10,771 nt of DNA from CAYLWW01 sp964387585 (GTDB taxonomy: Bacteria; Pseudomonadota; Alphaproteobacteria; Rickettsiales; Midichloriaceae), in assembly GCA_964387585.1 (NCBI GenBank), contig CAYLWW010000052.1, positions 1-10,771 on the forward strand, read 5' to 3'. The notes beneath the pieces were generated by a model that saw nothing but the letters and a program-made list of their open reading frames with translations, made no database searches and was not told where the DNA came from. Both the position numbers and the translations under genes were made by a program. Positions 1 through 7,662 of the stretch are shown here, one piece after another (within the stretch, counting starts at the first letter, position 1; each line of letters starts with the position of its first letter).

Positions 1-657
1 GACTAAACGCCCTATTAAGACTTGCTTTCGCTACGGCTACACCTATCGGCTTAACCTTGCCAGATACACTAACTCGCTGACCCATTATACAAGAGGTACG
101 CCGTCACACCACAGTTTATTTACATAAACAGAGTGCTCCGACTGCTTGTAAGCATTTGGTTTCAGATTCTATTTCACTCCCCTTTTTGGGGTTCTTTTCA
201 CCTTTCCTTCACAGTACTTGTGCACTATCGGTCAATAGGTAATACTTAGGCTTGGAGGGTGGTCCCCCCATATTCAAACAAGATTTCACGTGTCTCGCTT
301 TACTCAAGTTTTTATCTGTTTTTTACCTATACGGGGCTATCACCCTCTATCGCTACTTTTTCCAAAGTATTCTAGTTATTATACAAATAAAACACTGGCC
401 TGGTCCGGTTTCGCTCGTCACTACTAACGGAGTCTCAATTGATTTCCTTTCCTTCAGGTACTTAGATATTTCAGTTTCCTGAGTTCGCTTTTTTGCACAT
501 TACATACAAAAACACCAAATAACTTGGTAGGTTCCCCCATTCGGACATCTACGGATCAAAGGTTATTGACACCTCCCCGTAGCTTATCGCAGTCTATCAC
601 GTCCTTCATCGCTTCCTATTGCCAAGGCATCCACCAAACGCTCTTTTCATATTTATA
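1..657 (-). rRNA. rrl: 23S ribosomal RNA, 5' part (gene continues past the left edge)
   Basis: Read on the minus strand, this stretch is the start of a bacterial large-subunit rRNA. It has the universal GGTGGATGCCTTGGCA block near the 5' end (about 620-635), then GCGATGAAGGACGTG, GAACTGAAA.ATCTAAGTACC and GTACCGTGAAGGAAAGGTGAAAAG-like segments in the expected order for domain I. The 5' end is set at about 657 by matching the GGTGGATG block to its distance from the mature end in E. coli; the error may be a few bases. The helix-9 position (about 489-529), where many alphaproteobacteria carry an intervening sequence, holds only a short hairpin. No 16S or tRNA spacer lies upstream within the next 600 bases, so the gene is transcribed separately from 16S, as is known for Rickettsiales. 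Confidence 0.97.
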
Positions 658-759
658 CATGTTAGCGCTGATATTAAATCGCTTACAGAACTAAGCTTAA
701 TTTTCAAACTTAGTTACCGCAGTTTTTATTTTTTGCCTATTTTACTTTTCAAATATTTT

Positions 760-782
760 TTAGTGCTAATGTGATGCACTAA
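760..782 (-). other. Hairpin at the start of the 23S leader
   Basis: TTAGTGC (760-766) and GCACTAA (776-782) form a perfect 7-bp inverted repeat with a 9-nt loop. It would fold at the very 5' end of the 23S precursor, just after the predicted start near 783. A second 7-bp repeat (AACTAAG/CTTAGTT, 689-695 and 709-715) lies further along the leader. Either could be an rRNA processing or antitermination structure; the role is inference. Confidence 0.4.
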
Positions 783-789
783 TAGATAA

Positions 790-820
790 ATTATATATAA
801 GATAAACAAGCATTAGTCAA
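790..820 (-). promoter_or_regulatory. Promoter of the 23S rRNA transcript
   Basis: On the minus strand a TTGACT -35 box (815-820) precedes a TATATA box (792-797) at 17 bp, or an exact TATAAT (790-795) at 19 bp. This predicts a start near 783 and a leader of about 125 nt before the mature 23S 5' end. It is the strongest sigma-70 match in the gap and points into the rRNA, as expected if 23S is uncoupled from 16S. Confidence 0.7.
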
Positions 821-1183
821 TCACTTTTTTTTGATTTTTTATTTTTTATTTCATTCACAAATATGAAATGAGAAACAATTATTTAACAACCAATTGATTT
901 ATATCACAAATATAAAAAAATATTATAATTCATTTCAAACCATAAAAGTATTAAAATTTATATATCCATCTCTGATAAATAAAAATTCACCGCACTACCC
1001 CCTTTATCTACTCATACATGATTTATGGGTTCTCACCTACAGAAAATTACCGCTACCACTTCATTTTTTAAAGGGTTAAAGCTATATTAAACTCACTCAA
1101 TGAACCTTAATAACAATCACTAACAATTACCTATTCCTTACTAGCTTTAACAAAATTTAATTTTAACAATTCATAAAATAACA
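821..1183. other. Intergenic region with no recognisable gene
   Basis: This AT-rich stretch lies upstream of the 23S promoter and downstream of the BI-1 terminator. A patch around 985-1080 is less AT-rich than the rest, but I could not match either strand to a known family. The longest open frame (894-1079, plus) is low-complexity and has no supporting context. Confidence 0.5.
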
Positions 1184-1221
1184 AAAAGGGGTTGATGACT
1201 TATCTATCATCAACCCCTTTT
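1184..1221 (-). terminator. Rho-independent terminator after the BI-1 gene
   Basis: Two perfect 15-nt arms (1184-1198 and 1207-1221) pair around an 8-nt loop. The stem has a run of four G:C pairs, and the outer end gives a U-run on the minus transcript. It begins 36 bp downstream of the BI-1 stop codon and separates that transcript from the 23S promoter. The A/T tracts on both sides mean it could also act on plus-strand transcripts, but no plus-strand gene runs into it. Confidence 0.85.
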
Positions 1222-1257
1222 CAGATTATTCTGTAATTATACAGCATGATAAAATTT

Positions 1258-1986
1258 TCAAGAACTTCTGCGATCACCAAAAAATCTTAGCATCATTATA
1301 AATAAATTTACAAAATCTATGTATAAAGCAAAAGCTCCGTATATTGATAACTTTTCTTCCGCTTCACCTGAACCAGCAACTCTATAATATATATCCTTAA
1401 TTCTTTGAGTATCATAAGCAGTAAGACCGGTAAATACCAAAACTCCAACTATTGATAAAACAAAATCCATTGCACTACTACGAATAAATATATTTACTAA
1501 ACTAGCTATTAGTATTCCAATTAATCCCATAAACAGGAAAGAACCAAAACCAGATAGATCTCTCTTAGTAGAATAGCCATATATACTCATCGCCCCAAAT
1601 AAAGAAGATGTTATAAAGAAAACCTTAGTTATGCTTACAGCGGTATAAACTAATAGTAAAGACGACAGAGACACTCCTAATAGAGCAGCATATAGCCAGA
1701 AAAATATTTTAACACTTTGAACACTCATACTCACAAAGCGAAATGACATGTAAAAAGCCAAAGCTACTGGAGCGAAAGCAACTACTATATACAAGGGAGT
1801 AGAAAAAATCGCCATAACTAATGAAGGAGAAGAAGCAACAGCTAATGCCACCACACCGCTAAGCAATAAAGCAAGAGCCATGTATTTATAAACAGAAACC
1901 ATGTAAGATCTCAACCCAACATCATAACTAGAGGCAAAAGAAGATGTTGAACTAAATTTTGCCGTATTATACTTTGTGTAATCCAT
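1258..1986 (-). CDS. Bax inhibitor-1/YccA (TMBIM) family membrane protein
   Basis: This 242-residue inner-membrane protein has about seven hydrophobic segments between residues 30 and 235, after a polar N-terminus of about 28 residues. The BI-1 signatures are present: TGLTAYDTQRIKDIY (residues 186-200) and YGAFALYIDFVNLF (216-229). The aspartates D192 and D224 match the conserved pair that forms the pH-sensitive pore latch in the bacterial homologue YetJ. Family members are calcium-leak channels or act in membrane homeostasis; in bacteria their role is poorly defined. The length is normal. The start at 1986 gives a full-length protein but has no Shine-Dalgarno sequence. The gene lies 135 bp downstream of prfA in the same direction, and an exact TATAAT (2008-2013) without a good -35 box could give it its own promoter. 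Confidence 0.92.
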   Translation of the reverse strand: MDYTKYNTAKFSSTSSFASSYDVGLRSYMVSVYKYMALALLLSGVVALAVASSPSLVMAIFSTPLYIVVAFAPVALAFYMSFRFVSMSVQSVKIFFWLYAALLGVSLSSLLLVYTAVSITKVFFITSSLFGAMSIYGYSTKRDLSGFGSFLFMGLIGILIASLVNIFIRSSAMDFVLSIVGVLVFTGLTAYDTQRIKDIYYRVAGSGEAEEKLSIYGAFALYIDFVNLFIMMLRFFGDRRSS

Positions 1987-2121
1987 AATTTATCAATTAT
2001 TATGTATATTATATGCTTATATTTTTTATTATTCGCTATATATAATATATTTCATCTTTGGTTATTTAGCAATACTTAAATGATGAATAAAATAGCCCAT
2101 AATACAGCAATCTAAGAAAAG

Positions 2122-3201
2122 TTATTCTTCGCTGGCCGCAAGCCTTGACGCCCGATCATCAGAGATCAATGGATTAATCAATGGATCTAATTCTCCTTCA
2201 TTAATAATCAAAGCAAGAGAATAGAGGGTTAAATTTATTCTATGGTCACTAACCCTTCCCTGAGGATAATTATATGTACGTATACGCTCAGAACGATCTC
2301 CACTACCAATTTGCCCTTTGCGCAATGCTGAAATTTCAGCATTTCTCTTATTTCTCTGAACTTCGTATACACGAGCACGCAAAATCTTTAGAGCCTTGGC
2401 CTTATTTTTATGCTGAGATTTTTCATCTTGTTGACATACAACTATTCCGCTAGGTATATGAGTAATACGCACAGCACTATCAGTAGTGTTTACATGTTGA
2501 CCGCCTGCACCGCTAGCTCTATAAACATCTATTTTAAGATCTTTTTCTTCTATTTGCACATCTAATTCGGCCGCCTCAGGTAGAACCGCTACAGTAGAGG
2601 CAGAAGTATGAATCCTACCGCTAGATTCAGTTTCGGGAACTCTTTGCACTCTATGAACTCCTGATTCAAATTTTAGTCTTGCAAATACTCCCTTACCACT
2701 AATACTAGCAGTAGCTTCCTTACATCCATCTAATCCAGTAGAGCTAAGAGATAAAATTTCGAAACGCCATCCTTTTTTTTCAGCATATCTACGATACATC
2801 CTAAACAAAGCTGCAGCAAACAATGCCGCTTCCTCACCACCTGTACCCGCTCTGATCTCAAGTATCACATCCTTCTCATCGTCTTCATCTTTAGGTAGCA
2901 AAAGCACTTTTAAATTTTCTATCATCTCTTCAGCTTTTGCCGCAAGCTCAGATTTTTCAGACAGGGCCATTTCTTTGAATTCTGGTTCAAAACTGGAATC
3001 AGACAAAAAAGAATCTAATTCTCTTAACTTTTCTAATAATCGATTATACTCAATAGCTGACTCAGCTATCTCCCTTAGATCAGCTTGTTCTTTAGCAAAT
3101 TTGGTCAATTCGGCAATAGAAAAGGAATCAAGCTGAAGCATTTTTGCATTAACATGATTATATCGGTCAATAATTTTTTGCAACCGCTCGCTAAATGACA
3201 T
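2122..3201 (-). CDS. prfA: Peptide chain release factor 1 (RF1)
   Basis: RF1 recognises UAA and UAG in the ribosomal A site and triggers hydrolysis of peptidyl-tRNA. The 359-residue product is the normal length. The codon-recognition tripeptide is PET (residues 189-191), inside RVPETESSGRIHTSA, which fits the PxT rule for RF1 rather than the SPF of RF2. The catalytic GGQ is at residues 233-235 in RASGAGGQHVN; its glutamine is the usual target of PrmC methylation. The start is placed at the ATG at 3201 (MSFSERL), the usual RF1 N-terminus. An in-frame ATG at 3285 would add 28 residues, but that extension is the antisense reading of tRNA-Ala. No prmC follows, unlike in many bacteria. Upstream are two tRNA genes in the same direction. 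Confidence 0.97.
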   Translation of the reverse strand: MSFSERLQKIIDRYNHVNAKMLQLDSFSIAELTKFAKEQADLREIAESAIEYNRLLEKLRELDSFLSDSSFEPEFKEMALSEKSELAAKAEEMIENLKVLLLPKDEDDEKDVILEIRAGTGGEEAALFAAALFRMYRRYAEKKGWRFEILSLSSTGLDGCKEATASISGKGVFARLKFESGVHRVQRVPETESSGRIHTSASTVAVLPEAAELDVQIEEKDLKIDVYRASGAGGQHVNTTDSAVRITHIPSGIVVCQQDEKSQHKNKAKALKILRARVYEVQRNKRNAEISALRKGQIGSGDRSERIRTYNYPQGRVSDHRINLTLYSLALIINEGELDPLINPLISDDRASRLAASEE

Positions 3202-3241
3202 ACTAAGATAAAAAAAATAATAAAACTGAAGAGAAGATATA

Positions 3242-3317
3242 TGGTGGAGGCAAACGGACTCGAACCGATGACCCTCTGCTTGCAAAGCAGATGCTCTACC
3301 AACTGAGCTATGCCCCC
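3242..3317 (-). tRNA. tRNA-Ala (anticodon UGC)
   Basis: The minus strand folds into a 76-nt cloverleaf. The acceptor is GGGGGCA paired with TGCCTCC, and it contains the G3:U70 wobble pair that defines alanine identity. The D-stem is GCTC/GAGC, and the anticodon stem TCTGC/GCAGA holds the loop TTTGCAA with anticodon TGC. A GGTTCGAGTCC T-arm follows, and CCA is encoded at the 3' end (3242-3244). It lies 40 bp upstream of the prfA start and 9 bp downstream of tRNA-Gly, so the tRNAs and prfA may be cotranscribed. Confidence 0.98.
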
Positions 3318-3326
3318 ATATTATAC

Positions 3327-3401
3327 TGGAGCGGGAGAAGGGATTCGAACCCTCGGCCCCAACCTTGGCAAGGTTGTGCTCTACCCCTGAGCTACACCCG
3401 C
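3327..3401 (-). tRNA. tRNA-Gly (anticodon GCC)
   Basis: The minus strand folds into a 75-nt cloverleaf. The acceptor GCGGGTG pairs with the 3' side CTCCCGC, allowing one wobble. The D-arm is GCTCAGGGGTAGAGC, the anticodon stem CAACC/GGTTG encloses loop TTGCCAA (anticodon GCC), and the T-arm contains GGTTCGAATCC. The discriminator is U73, typical of glycine tRNAs, and CCA is encoded. It is the first gene of the minus-strand tRNA-prfA cluster. Confidence 0.97.
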
Positions 3402-3428
3402 TAGTTATTTACTAGCAAAAATTTAATT

Positions 3429-3458
3429 ACTATAGTAGCTTGTATACATAATAATCAA
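3429..3458 (-). promoter_or_regulatory. Candidate promoter for the tRNA-Gly/tRNA-Ala/prfA cluster
   Basis: On the minus strand, TTGATT (3453-3458) and TATAGT (3429-3434) are separated by 18 bp. The predicted start falls about 20 nt before the 5' end of tRNA-Gly, a sensible position for a tRNA promoter. The boxes are good but not exact, and the surrounding sequence is AT-rich, so chance matches are possible. Confidence 0.5.
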
Positions 3459-3586
3459 GCAAAACGCAATCAGTTTATTAATAAAATTTTCAAACTTTAT
3501 TTTTATATTTTAATTATAAACGGAAAGTCTAAAACTTTTTACTGGCAAGTTAAATAAAATACTATTACAAAATGCTTGAATAATTA

Positions 3587-3605
3587 CTTTTAAAATTTTT
3601 AAAAG
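3587..3605 (+). promoter_or_regulatory. Perfect AT palindrome just before the aldolase-like gene
   Basis: The 9-nt arms CTTTTAAAA (3587-3595) and TTTTAAAAG (3597-3605) are perfect complements around a single T. The palindrome ends 5 bp before the ATG at 3611 and so covers the ribosome-binding region, where no Shine-Dalgarno sequence is seen. It might be an operator, a translation-control hairpin, or chance in very AT-rich DNA. Confidence 0.3.
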
Positions 3606-3610
3606 AAAAC

Positions 3611-4192
3611 ATGCAAATCCTAGTAGAAAGCCTAAACATAGATATTATAAAGCAACTAAAAAGTATAAATTTCATAGATGGAATTAATATAGATAGTAGC
3701 GATTACACAACCACAAACAATGAACAAATACATAATATAATTCACTCATTAAATTTACCAATACATCTACCGATATCAGAAAGTATCGAACAGGATATAA
3801 TAACAAAAGCAAAAGCTTTAAATAAGATATCAAACAATATAATATTGAAGTTACCCACTACAGAAGAAACTTTAAAGGCTTGCGTAAAACTACAAGAACT
3901 CAATATTCAAACAAATTTATTATGCAGTTCAATTCATCAAGCGTTACTTTGTTCTAAAGCCGGATCTAATTACATATCATTAGCAATAAAAAGTGTTGGT
4001 AAAGTTGATTCAAGCAATACTCGCCTAATTAGGCAATGCTGTGAAATTTGGCAAAATTACCCAGAAATTTATAGCGAATTAATAGTAACTTCAATAAGCA
4101 AACCAATAGAGTTAATAGAAGTCAGTAAGCTTGGTGTTGACTTCGTATCAATACCCCCTTACATAGTAAACCTGATGCTTAATAATAATTAA
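3611..4192 (+). CDS. Transaldolase/fructose-6-phosphate aldolase (TalC/FSA)-like protein with altered active site
   Basis: The 193-residue product resembles the small TalC/FSA class of TIM-barrel aldolases, usually about 215-220 residues. The best match is the strand carrying the Schiff-base lysine, NIILKLPTTEETLKACVKL (K80, compare E. coli FSA K85 in VVKVPVTAEGL), followed by GIKTN...QALL-like LNIQTN...HQALLCSKAGSNYIS (98-123) and the late VTSIS segment (159-163). Other active-site positions differ: the N-terminal Asp is Glu6, the TTNPS motif is NIDSS (26-30), and the SPF/PYxxR stretch is SLAIKSVGK. The first 30 residues align with FSA without gaps. It could be a divergent aldolase, a non-catalytic relative, or a gene under decay, although the frame is intact. 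It starts the plus-strand block, 37 bp before pgpA. Confidence 0.7.
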   Translation: MQILVESLNIDIIKQLKSINFIDGINIDSSDYTTTNNEQIHNIIHSLNLPIHLPISESIEQDIITKAKALNKISNNIILKLPTTEETLKACVKLQELNIQTNLLCSSIHQALLCSKAGSNYISLAIKSVGKVDSSNTRLIRQCCEIWQNYPEIYSELIVTSISKPIELIEVSKLGVDFVSIPPYIVNLMLNNN

Positions 4193-4229
4193 AAAGAATC
4201 AAAAAAATCTTACTTTCCTATTATATAAA

Positions 4230-4784
4230 ATGAAGTTTAATAAAAATTTCACTATTAGTTCAATTATATCAACCTGGTTCTTAGTAGGTAAAATACCTAT
4301 CATGCCAGGGACTTTTGGCTCTTTAGCAGCATACCCAATTTACTACTTATTAATTAACCTGTCTAATAACATACCTTCGCTATTATATTTTCTTTATGCC
4401 TCAGTTATAGTACTAACAATTATTGGGACATGGAGCATTCATAAGTACCATAAAATAGTTCCTATAGATCATAAATCGATAGTCATTGATGAAGTAATAG
4501 GTCAATTACTCACCATAACATTATCAATCAATGTATTGCCAAAAATAGCAAATCAATTACCAATCACTTTGAATGAATTTAATATATCCAAAACAAATTT
4601 AATGTTTTTATTAGCATTCATTACTTTTCGTCTATTTGATATCACTAAACCATTAGGAATAAGATGGTTAGAAAAAAAAATGAAAAACGCTTTTGGGGTA
4701 ATCTTAGACGATATTTTAGCAGCATTACTAGCTGCAGCAAGCATACAGGCTATATACATAGCAATAACTTTTATAACAAATTAA
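4230..4784 (+). CDS. pgpA: Phosphatidylglycerophosphatase A
   Basis: PgpA removes the phosphate from phosphatidylglycerol-3-phosphate at the inner membrane to make phosphatidylglycerol, the precursor of cardiolipin. The 184-residue protein carries the family motifs in order: GKIPIMPGTFGSLAAYP (20-36), PIDHKSIVIDEVIGQ (78-92), FRLFDITKPLGIRWLE (133-148) and GVILDDILAALLA (156-168). The conserved acidic residues of the metal-dependent phosphatase (D80, D87, E88, D137, D160, D161) are all visible. Hydrophobic segments at about 32-48, 52-70, 120-134 and 162-180 fit an integral membrane protein. Its length is close to normal. It sits between the aldolase-like gene and the ABC importer, all on the plus strand with gaps of 37 and 83 bp, which suggests but does not prove cotranscription. 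Confidence 0.95.
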   Translation: MKFNKNFTISSIISTWFLVGKIPIMPGTFGSLAAYPIYYLLINLSNNIPSLLYFLYASVIVLTIIGTWSIHKYHKIVPIDHKSIVIDEVIGQLLTITLSINVLPKIANQLPITLNEFNISKTNLMFLLAFITFRLFDITKPLGIRWLEKKMKNAFGVILDDILAALLAAASIQAIYIAITFITN

Positions 4785-4867
4785 AACAATTAAGATAAGT
4801 AGAAGATCAATAGCAAAGTAAATCAACATCTAAATTTTTCTAAAATAATAAAATAGTTAATCTAATC

Positions 4868-5860
4868 ATGTTTAATCTACTAAAGCGTATAGCATTAATA
4901 ATATTATTCTTAACGCTATCATATAATCATCAACCATTTCATTCATTTGCTGAGCAAGAAATAGATATCGCCCTAATAATACCATTAGAGCATCAATCTA
5001 TGAATGAAATTATAAAAGGATTTAAGGAAAAATCTGAAGAACTACTATCCAATAAAAAGCTGAATATAAAAATTTTCAATGCACTAGGCAATCCGCAAAT
5101 ATTACACTCTATTATTTTACAAATAAAAAATAATGATCGTTATAATATAGTAGTAACAGTTGGGTCAACCATCACTCAATCAGCGCTACCTTCTCTAAAA
5201 GAAAAATCACTAATAGGACTAGCTGTAAGCACTTTTAGCGAAGGAGATCGATTAAAACTACCTAATAAAAACGCCACCTTTATCTCCGATGAAATAGACC
5301 CCAATTTAACTATAAACTTTATACAACAAGTCATTCCAGGAATTAAAAAAATCACACTAATACGCAGTAATGATGATAGAATTTTCAATACTTTTCAAAA
5401 GTTAAAAAAAATAGCCAAAACTAATAATATAGAACTTAAAGAAATCTTAGCTAATTCTATTATGGAATTAAACACTAATATTAAAGGCCTAGATAATGAC
5501 TCAGAGGTAGTGCTAATTCTCAAGGATCATACTATAGTTAGTGCCATTCCATATCTTAAAAAAATCATACCATATTCTATACCAATTATAAGTTCAGATG
5601 AAGGATCAGTAGTAGCTGGAGCTGAATTAGGTATAGGAGTAAACGAAATAGATATAGGAAAAAAAGGTGCTGAAATATTGGCAGATATAATAATCAAAGG
5701 AAATAAAATATCAGAAATAAAAAATTCTAAACTCTCTAACGTAAAAATTTTTTATAACACTAATAGCAAAAAATTTACTAAAGAGTTTTTAAAAAATATA
5801 AGTGATCAAATGAAACTTCACTTAGTAACTATCGATAGTAATAAAGATACTATTTTATAA
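4868..5860 (+). CDS. ABC transporter periplasmic substrate-binding protein (TrpX-like family)
   Basis: The 330-residue product begins with a signal peptide: Lys/Arg near the N-terminus, a hydrophobic core LIILFLTLS (residues 10-18), and likely cleavage after HSFA at residue 28. There is no lipobox cysteine, so it should be a free periplasmic protein. Family marks of the ABC_sub_bind group (COG2984) are ALIIPLEHQSMNEIIKGF (35-52), NALGNPQ (71-77), VVTVGSTITQSAL (95-107) and SIPIISSDEGSVVAGAELGIG (237-257). The family binds small ligands for import; Streptococcus TrpX is associated with tryptophan, but most members are unassigned. The permease and ATPase genes follow 14 and 17 bp apart, giving a complete importer. 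The ligand cannot be deduced here. Confidence 0.88.
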   Translation: MFNLLKRIALIILFLTLSYNHQPFHSFAEQEIDIALIIPLEHQSMNEIIKGFKEKSEELLSNKKLNIKIFNALGNPQILHSIILQIKNNDRYNIVVTVGSTITQSALPSLKEKSLIGLAVSTFSEGDRLKLPNKNATFISDEIDPNLTINFIQQVIPGIKKITLIRSNDDRIFNTFQKLKKIAKTNNIELKEILANSIMELNTNIKGLDNDSEVVLILKDHTIVSAIPYLKKIIPYSIPIISSDEGSVVAGAELGIGVNEIDIGKKGAEILADIIIKGNKISEIKNSKLSNVKIFYNTNSKKFTKEFLKNISDQMKLHLVTIDSNKDTIL

Positions 5861-5874
5861 TTCACATCAAATAA

Positions 5875-6759
5875 ATGGATAACATAATACTAAACAGCTT
5901 AGAACAATCTTTATTATTTCTACCATTTATTCTGGGTTTATACATTAGCTTTATAGTATTAAAACTCACTGATATTACAGTAGAAGCAAGTTTTGTAATA
6001 GGAGCGTCAATAATAGCGAGATTACTGACAGAAGGCTATCATTTTAGCATAGCAATAATAGTAGCTTCTATAGGGGGTATGATATCCGGAATAGCTGTAA
6101 GCTGCTTGCAGTACCGCAACCGCATTAATGACCTTATAGCAGGAATACTAATGGTATACATGTTGTATAGCGTCAACTTAAATATCTTAGGAAAACCAAA
6201 CATCAATCTATTTGATAGCAATACTATAGTCAGCAGCTTATCACTATTTGTTAATAACCCGACTATGATAAGCGCACTGTTAATAGCAATTATAGTTACC
6301 TTATTTATATATTATTTATTAATCAGTTCTTACGGACTAAAATTAAGAGCATTAGGTGAAAACCCAGCTTTATTACAAAAATTAGGAGTAAATAGTGAAA
6401 AATACAGAACTATAGGCCTGGTAATAGCAAATAGTTTAGCAGCACTTAGCGGCTCTATTTCAGCTCAAATTTATGGATATGCTGACGTTAACATGGGATT
6501 TGGCATGGCTATAACAGGAATAGGAGCTTTAATAATAGGCCAACAAATTACTTTAAGAATAATAAGCTTTACACCCCTAAAAGATAAATATCACCCAGTA
6601 ATAGAGCTACTATCATGCATATTAGGAGCATACTTATATTTCTTGGTTATCAATATACTTCTAAAAATCAATATTAATCCAACTAATCTAAAATTATTCA
6701 CAGGTATGATTATAGTATTGCTACTAATCAGCTTTCGTCGCAAAAATACAAACATATAG
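5875..6759 (+). CDS. ABC transporter permease, TrpY-like family (BPD_transp_2)
   Basis: This 294-residue inner-membrane protein has about eight to nine hydrophobic segments. It matches the permease family that partners COG2984 binding proteins. Marks include GLYISFIVLKLTDITVEASF (21-40), the segment MLYSVNLNILGKPNINL (96-112), the cytoplasmic coupling loop LRALGENPALLQKLGV (157-172), and NSLAALSGSISAQIYGYADV (186-205) followed by NMGFG (206-210). It starts 14 bp after the binding-protein stop and ends 18 bp before the ATPase start, so the three genes almost certainly form one operon. Only one permease gene is present, so the channel is expected to be a homodimer. The start codon at 5875 places the first membrane helix at the usual position; no ribosome-binding site is visible. 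Confidence 0.9.
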   Translation: MDNIILNSLEQSLLFLPFILGLYISFIVLKLTDITVEASFVIGASIIARLLTEGYHFSIAIIVASIGGMISGIAVSCLQYRNRINDLIAGILMVYMLYSVNLNILGKPNINLFDSNTIVSSLSLFVNNPTMISALLIAIIVTLFIYYLLISSYGLKLRALGENPALLQKLGVNSEKYRTIGLVIANSLAALSGSISAQIYGYADVNMGFGMAITGIGALIIGQQITLRIISFTPLKDKYHPVIELLSCILGAYLYFLVINILLKININPTNLKLFTGMIIVLLLISFRRKNTNI

Positions 6760-6777
6760 AAATGCAATATAAAAATT

Positions 6778-7560
6778 ATGCATAATCTTACCACACCCAC
6801 TAAAAATATATTAGAAATCAATCAATTATCGTTATTTATATCATCTGAAAAAAAATTTATTTTAAATAAAATATCCTATCAAGTAAAGAAAGGAGATTTT
6901 ATTATCATTCTTGGAGCGAATGGCTCAGGTAAAAGCTCATTACTAAAGGCTATCAATAATAGCATTAATGGCTACAGTGGCTCAATAAAACTAGATGATA
7001 AAAAAATCAATAAGCTCACAGAATTGCAAATAGCACAAAATATCGGAACAATCACCCAAGACATTAATTCAAATCTCTTCAACGCTCTAACTATAAAAGA
7101 AAATTTCCTCATATATCATTATGCTTTCAATAAGAAGCTAAATCAAAAAGATTGTGAAAGTGAAGTAAGAAAAAGAAAATTCACAAATTTTCTCGACTTC
7201 TTAGCAAGTCATAACTCTCGTTTAGTAAAACTAGCTGAGCAAAAAGTTAATACATTATCCGGAGGAGAAAAACAAACATTAACTTTAGCTCTTAATTTAT
7301 TCCATTCAAAAAAAATACTCCTGTTAGATGAGCACACAAGCGCATTAGATCCTAGGACTTCAGATAAAATAATGGAACTCACTATTAACAAAATAAAACA
7401 ACATAATATAACTTGCTTGATGACTACGCACAGCTTAGATTATGCTTTAAAATATGGTAATAAAATTATAGCGCTTAAAAATGGAGAAATAAAGCAAAGC
7501 TTTAATGAAAAAGAAAAAAACGAACTCTCCAAAGAAACACTACTAAATCTATGCTATTAA
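6778..7560 (+). CDS. ABC transporter ATP-binding protein (TrpZ-like, COG1101 type)
   Basis: This 260-residue nucleotide-binding subunit powers import by the upstream permease. All catalytic elements are intact: Walker A GANGSGKSS (46-54), Q-loop glutamine Q94 in TITQDI, ABC signature LSGGE (160-164), Walker B ILLLDE with the catalytic glutamate E185 (180-185), D-loop SALDP and H-loop MTTHS (H218). The DEHTSALDP wording is typical of the ATPases that accompany COG2984/COG4120 importers. It is the last gene of the operon; the next gene, gltX, is convergent. The length matches the family and no frameshift is seen. Confidence 0.93.
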   Translation: MHNLTTPTKNILEINQLSLFISSEKKFILNKISYQVKKGDFIIILGANGSGKSSLLKAINNSINGYSGSIKLDDKKINKLTELQIAQNIGTITQDINSNLFNALTIKENFLIYHYAFNKKLNQKDCESEVRKRKFTNFLDFLASHNSRLVKLAEQKVNTLSGGEKQTLTLALNLFHSKKILLLDEHTSALDPRTSDKIMELTINKIKQHNITCLMTTHSLDYALKYGNKIIALKNGEIKQSFNEKEKNELSKETLLNLCY

Positions 7561-7662
7561 GGCAAATCAATATATTTTCAAAAATAAATGGCTAAGGGGT
7601 GAAGCATACAAGAGTCGGACATGAGCAACATACTCAATTTTTTCGATCAGATTTATTAAAAC

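Noticed and set aside
252..482. Open frame on the plus strand
   Set aside because: It is antisense to the 23S rRNA gene, whose conserved blocks explain the sequence.
489..529. Intervening sequence in helix 9 of 23S rRNA
   Set aside because: Only a short hairpin of normal size is present, not the long insertion seen in some alphaproteobacteria.
894..1079. 61-codon open frame on the plus strand
   Set aside because: Low-complexity AT-rich translation with no family resemblance, no promoter or ribosome-binding site, and no neighbouring partner.
3202..3285. N-terminal extension of RF1 from an upstream in-frame ATG
   Set aside because: Most of the extension is the antisense of tRNA-Ala and its spacer; the ATG at 3201 gives the standard RF1 N-terminus and length.
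4785..4867. T-box or other riboswitch before the TrpX-like gene
   Set aside because: The gap is 83 bp of AT-rich sequence without a T-box motif, specifier stem or terminator.
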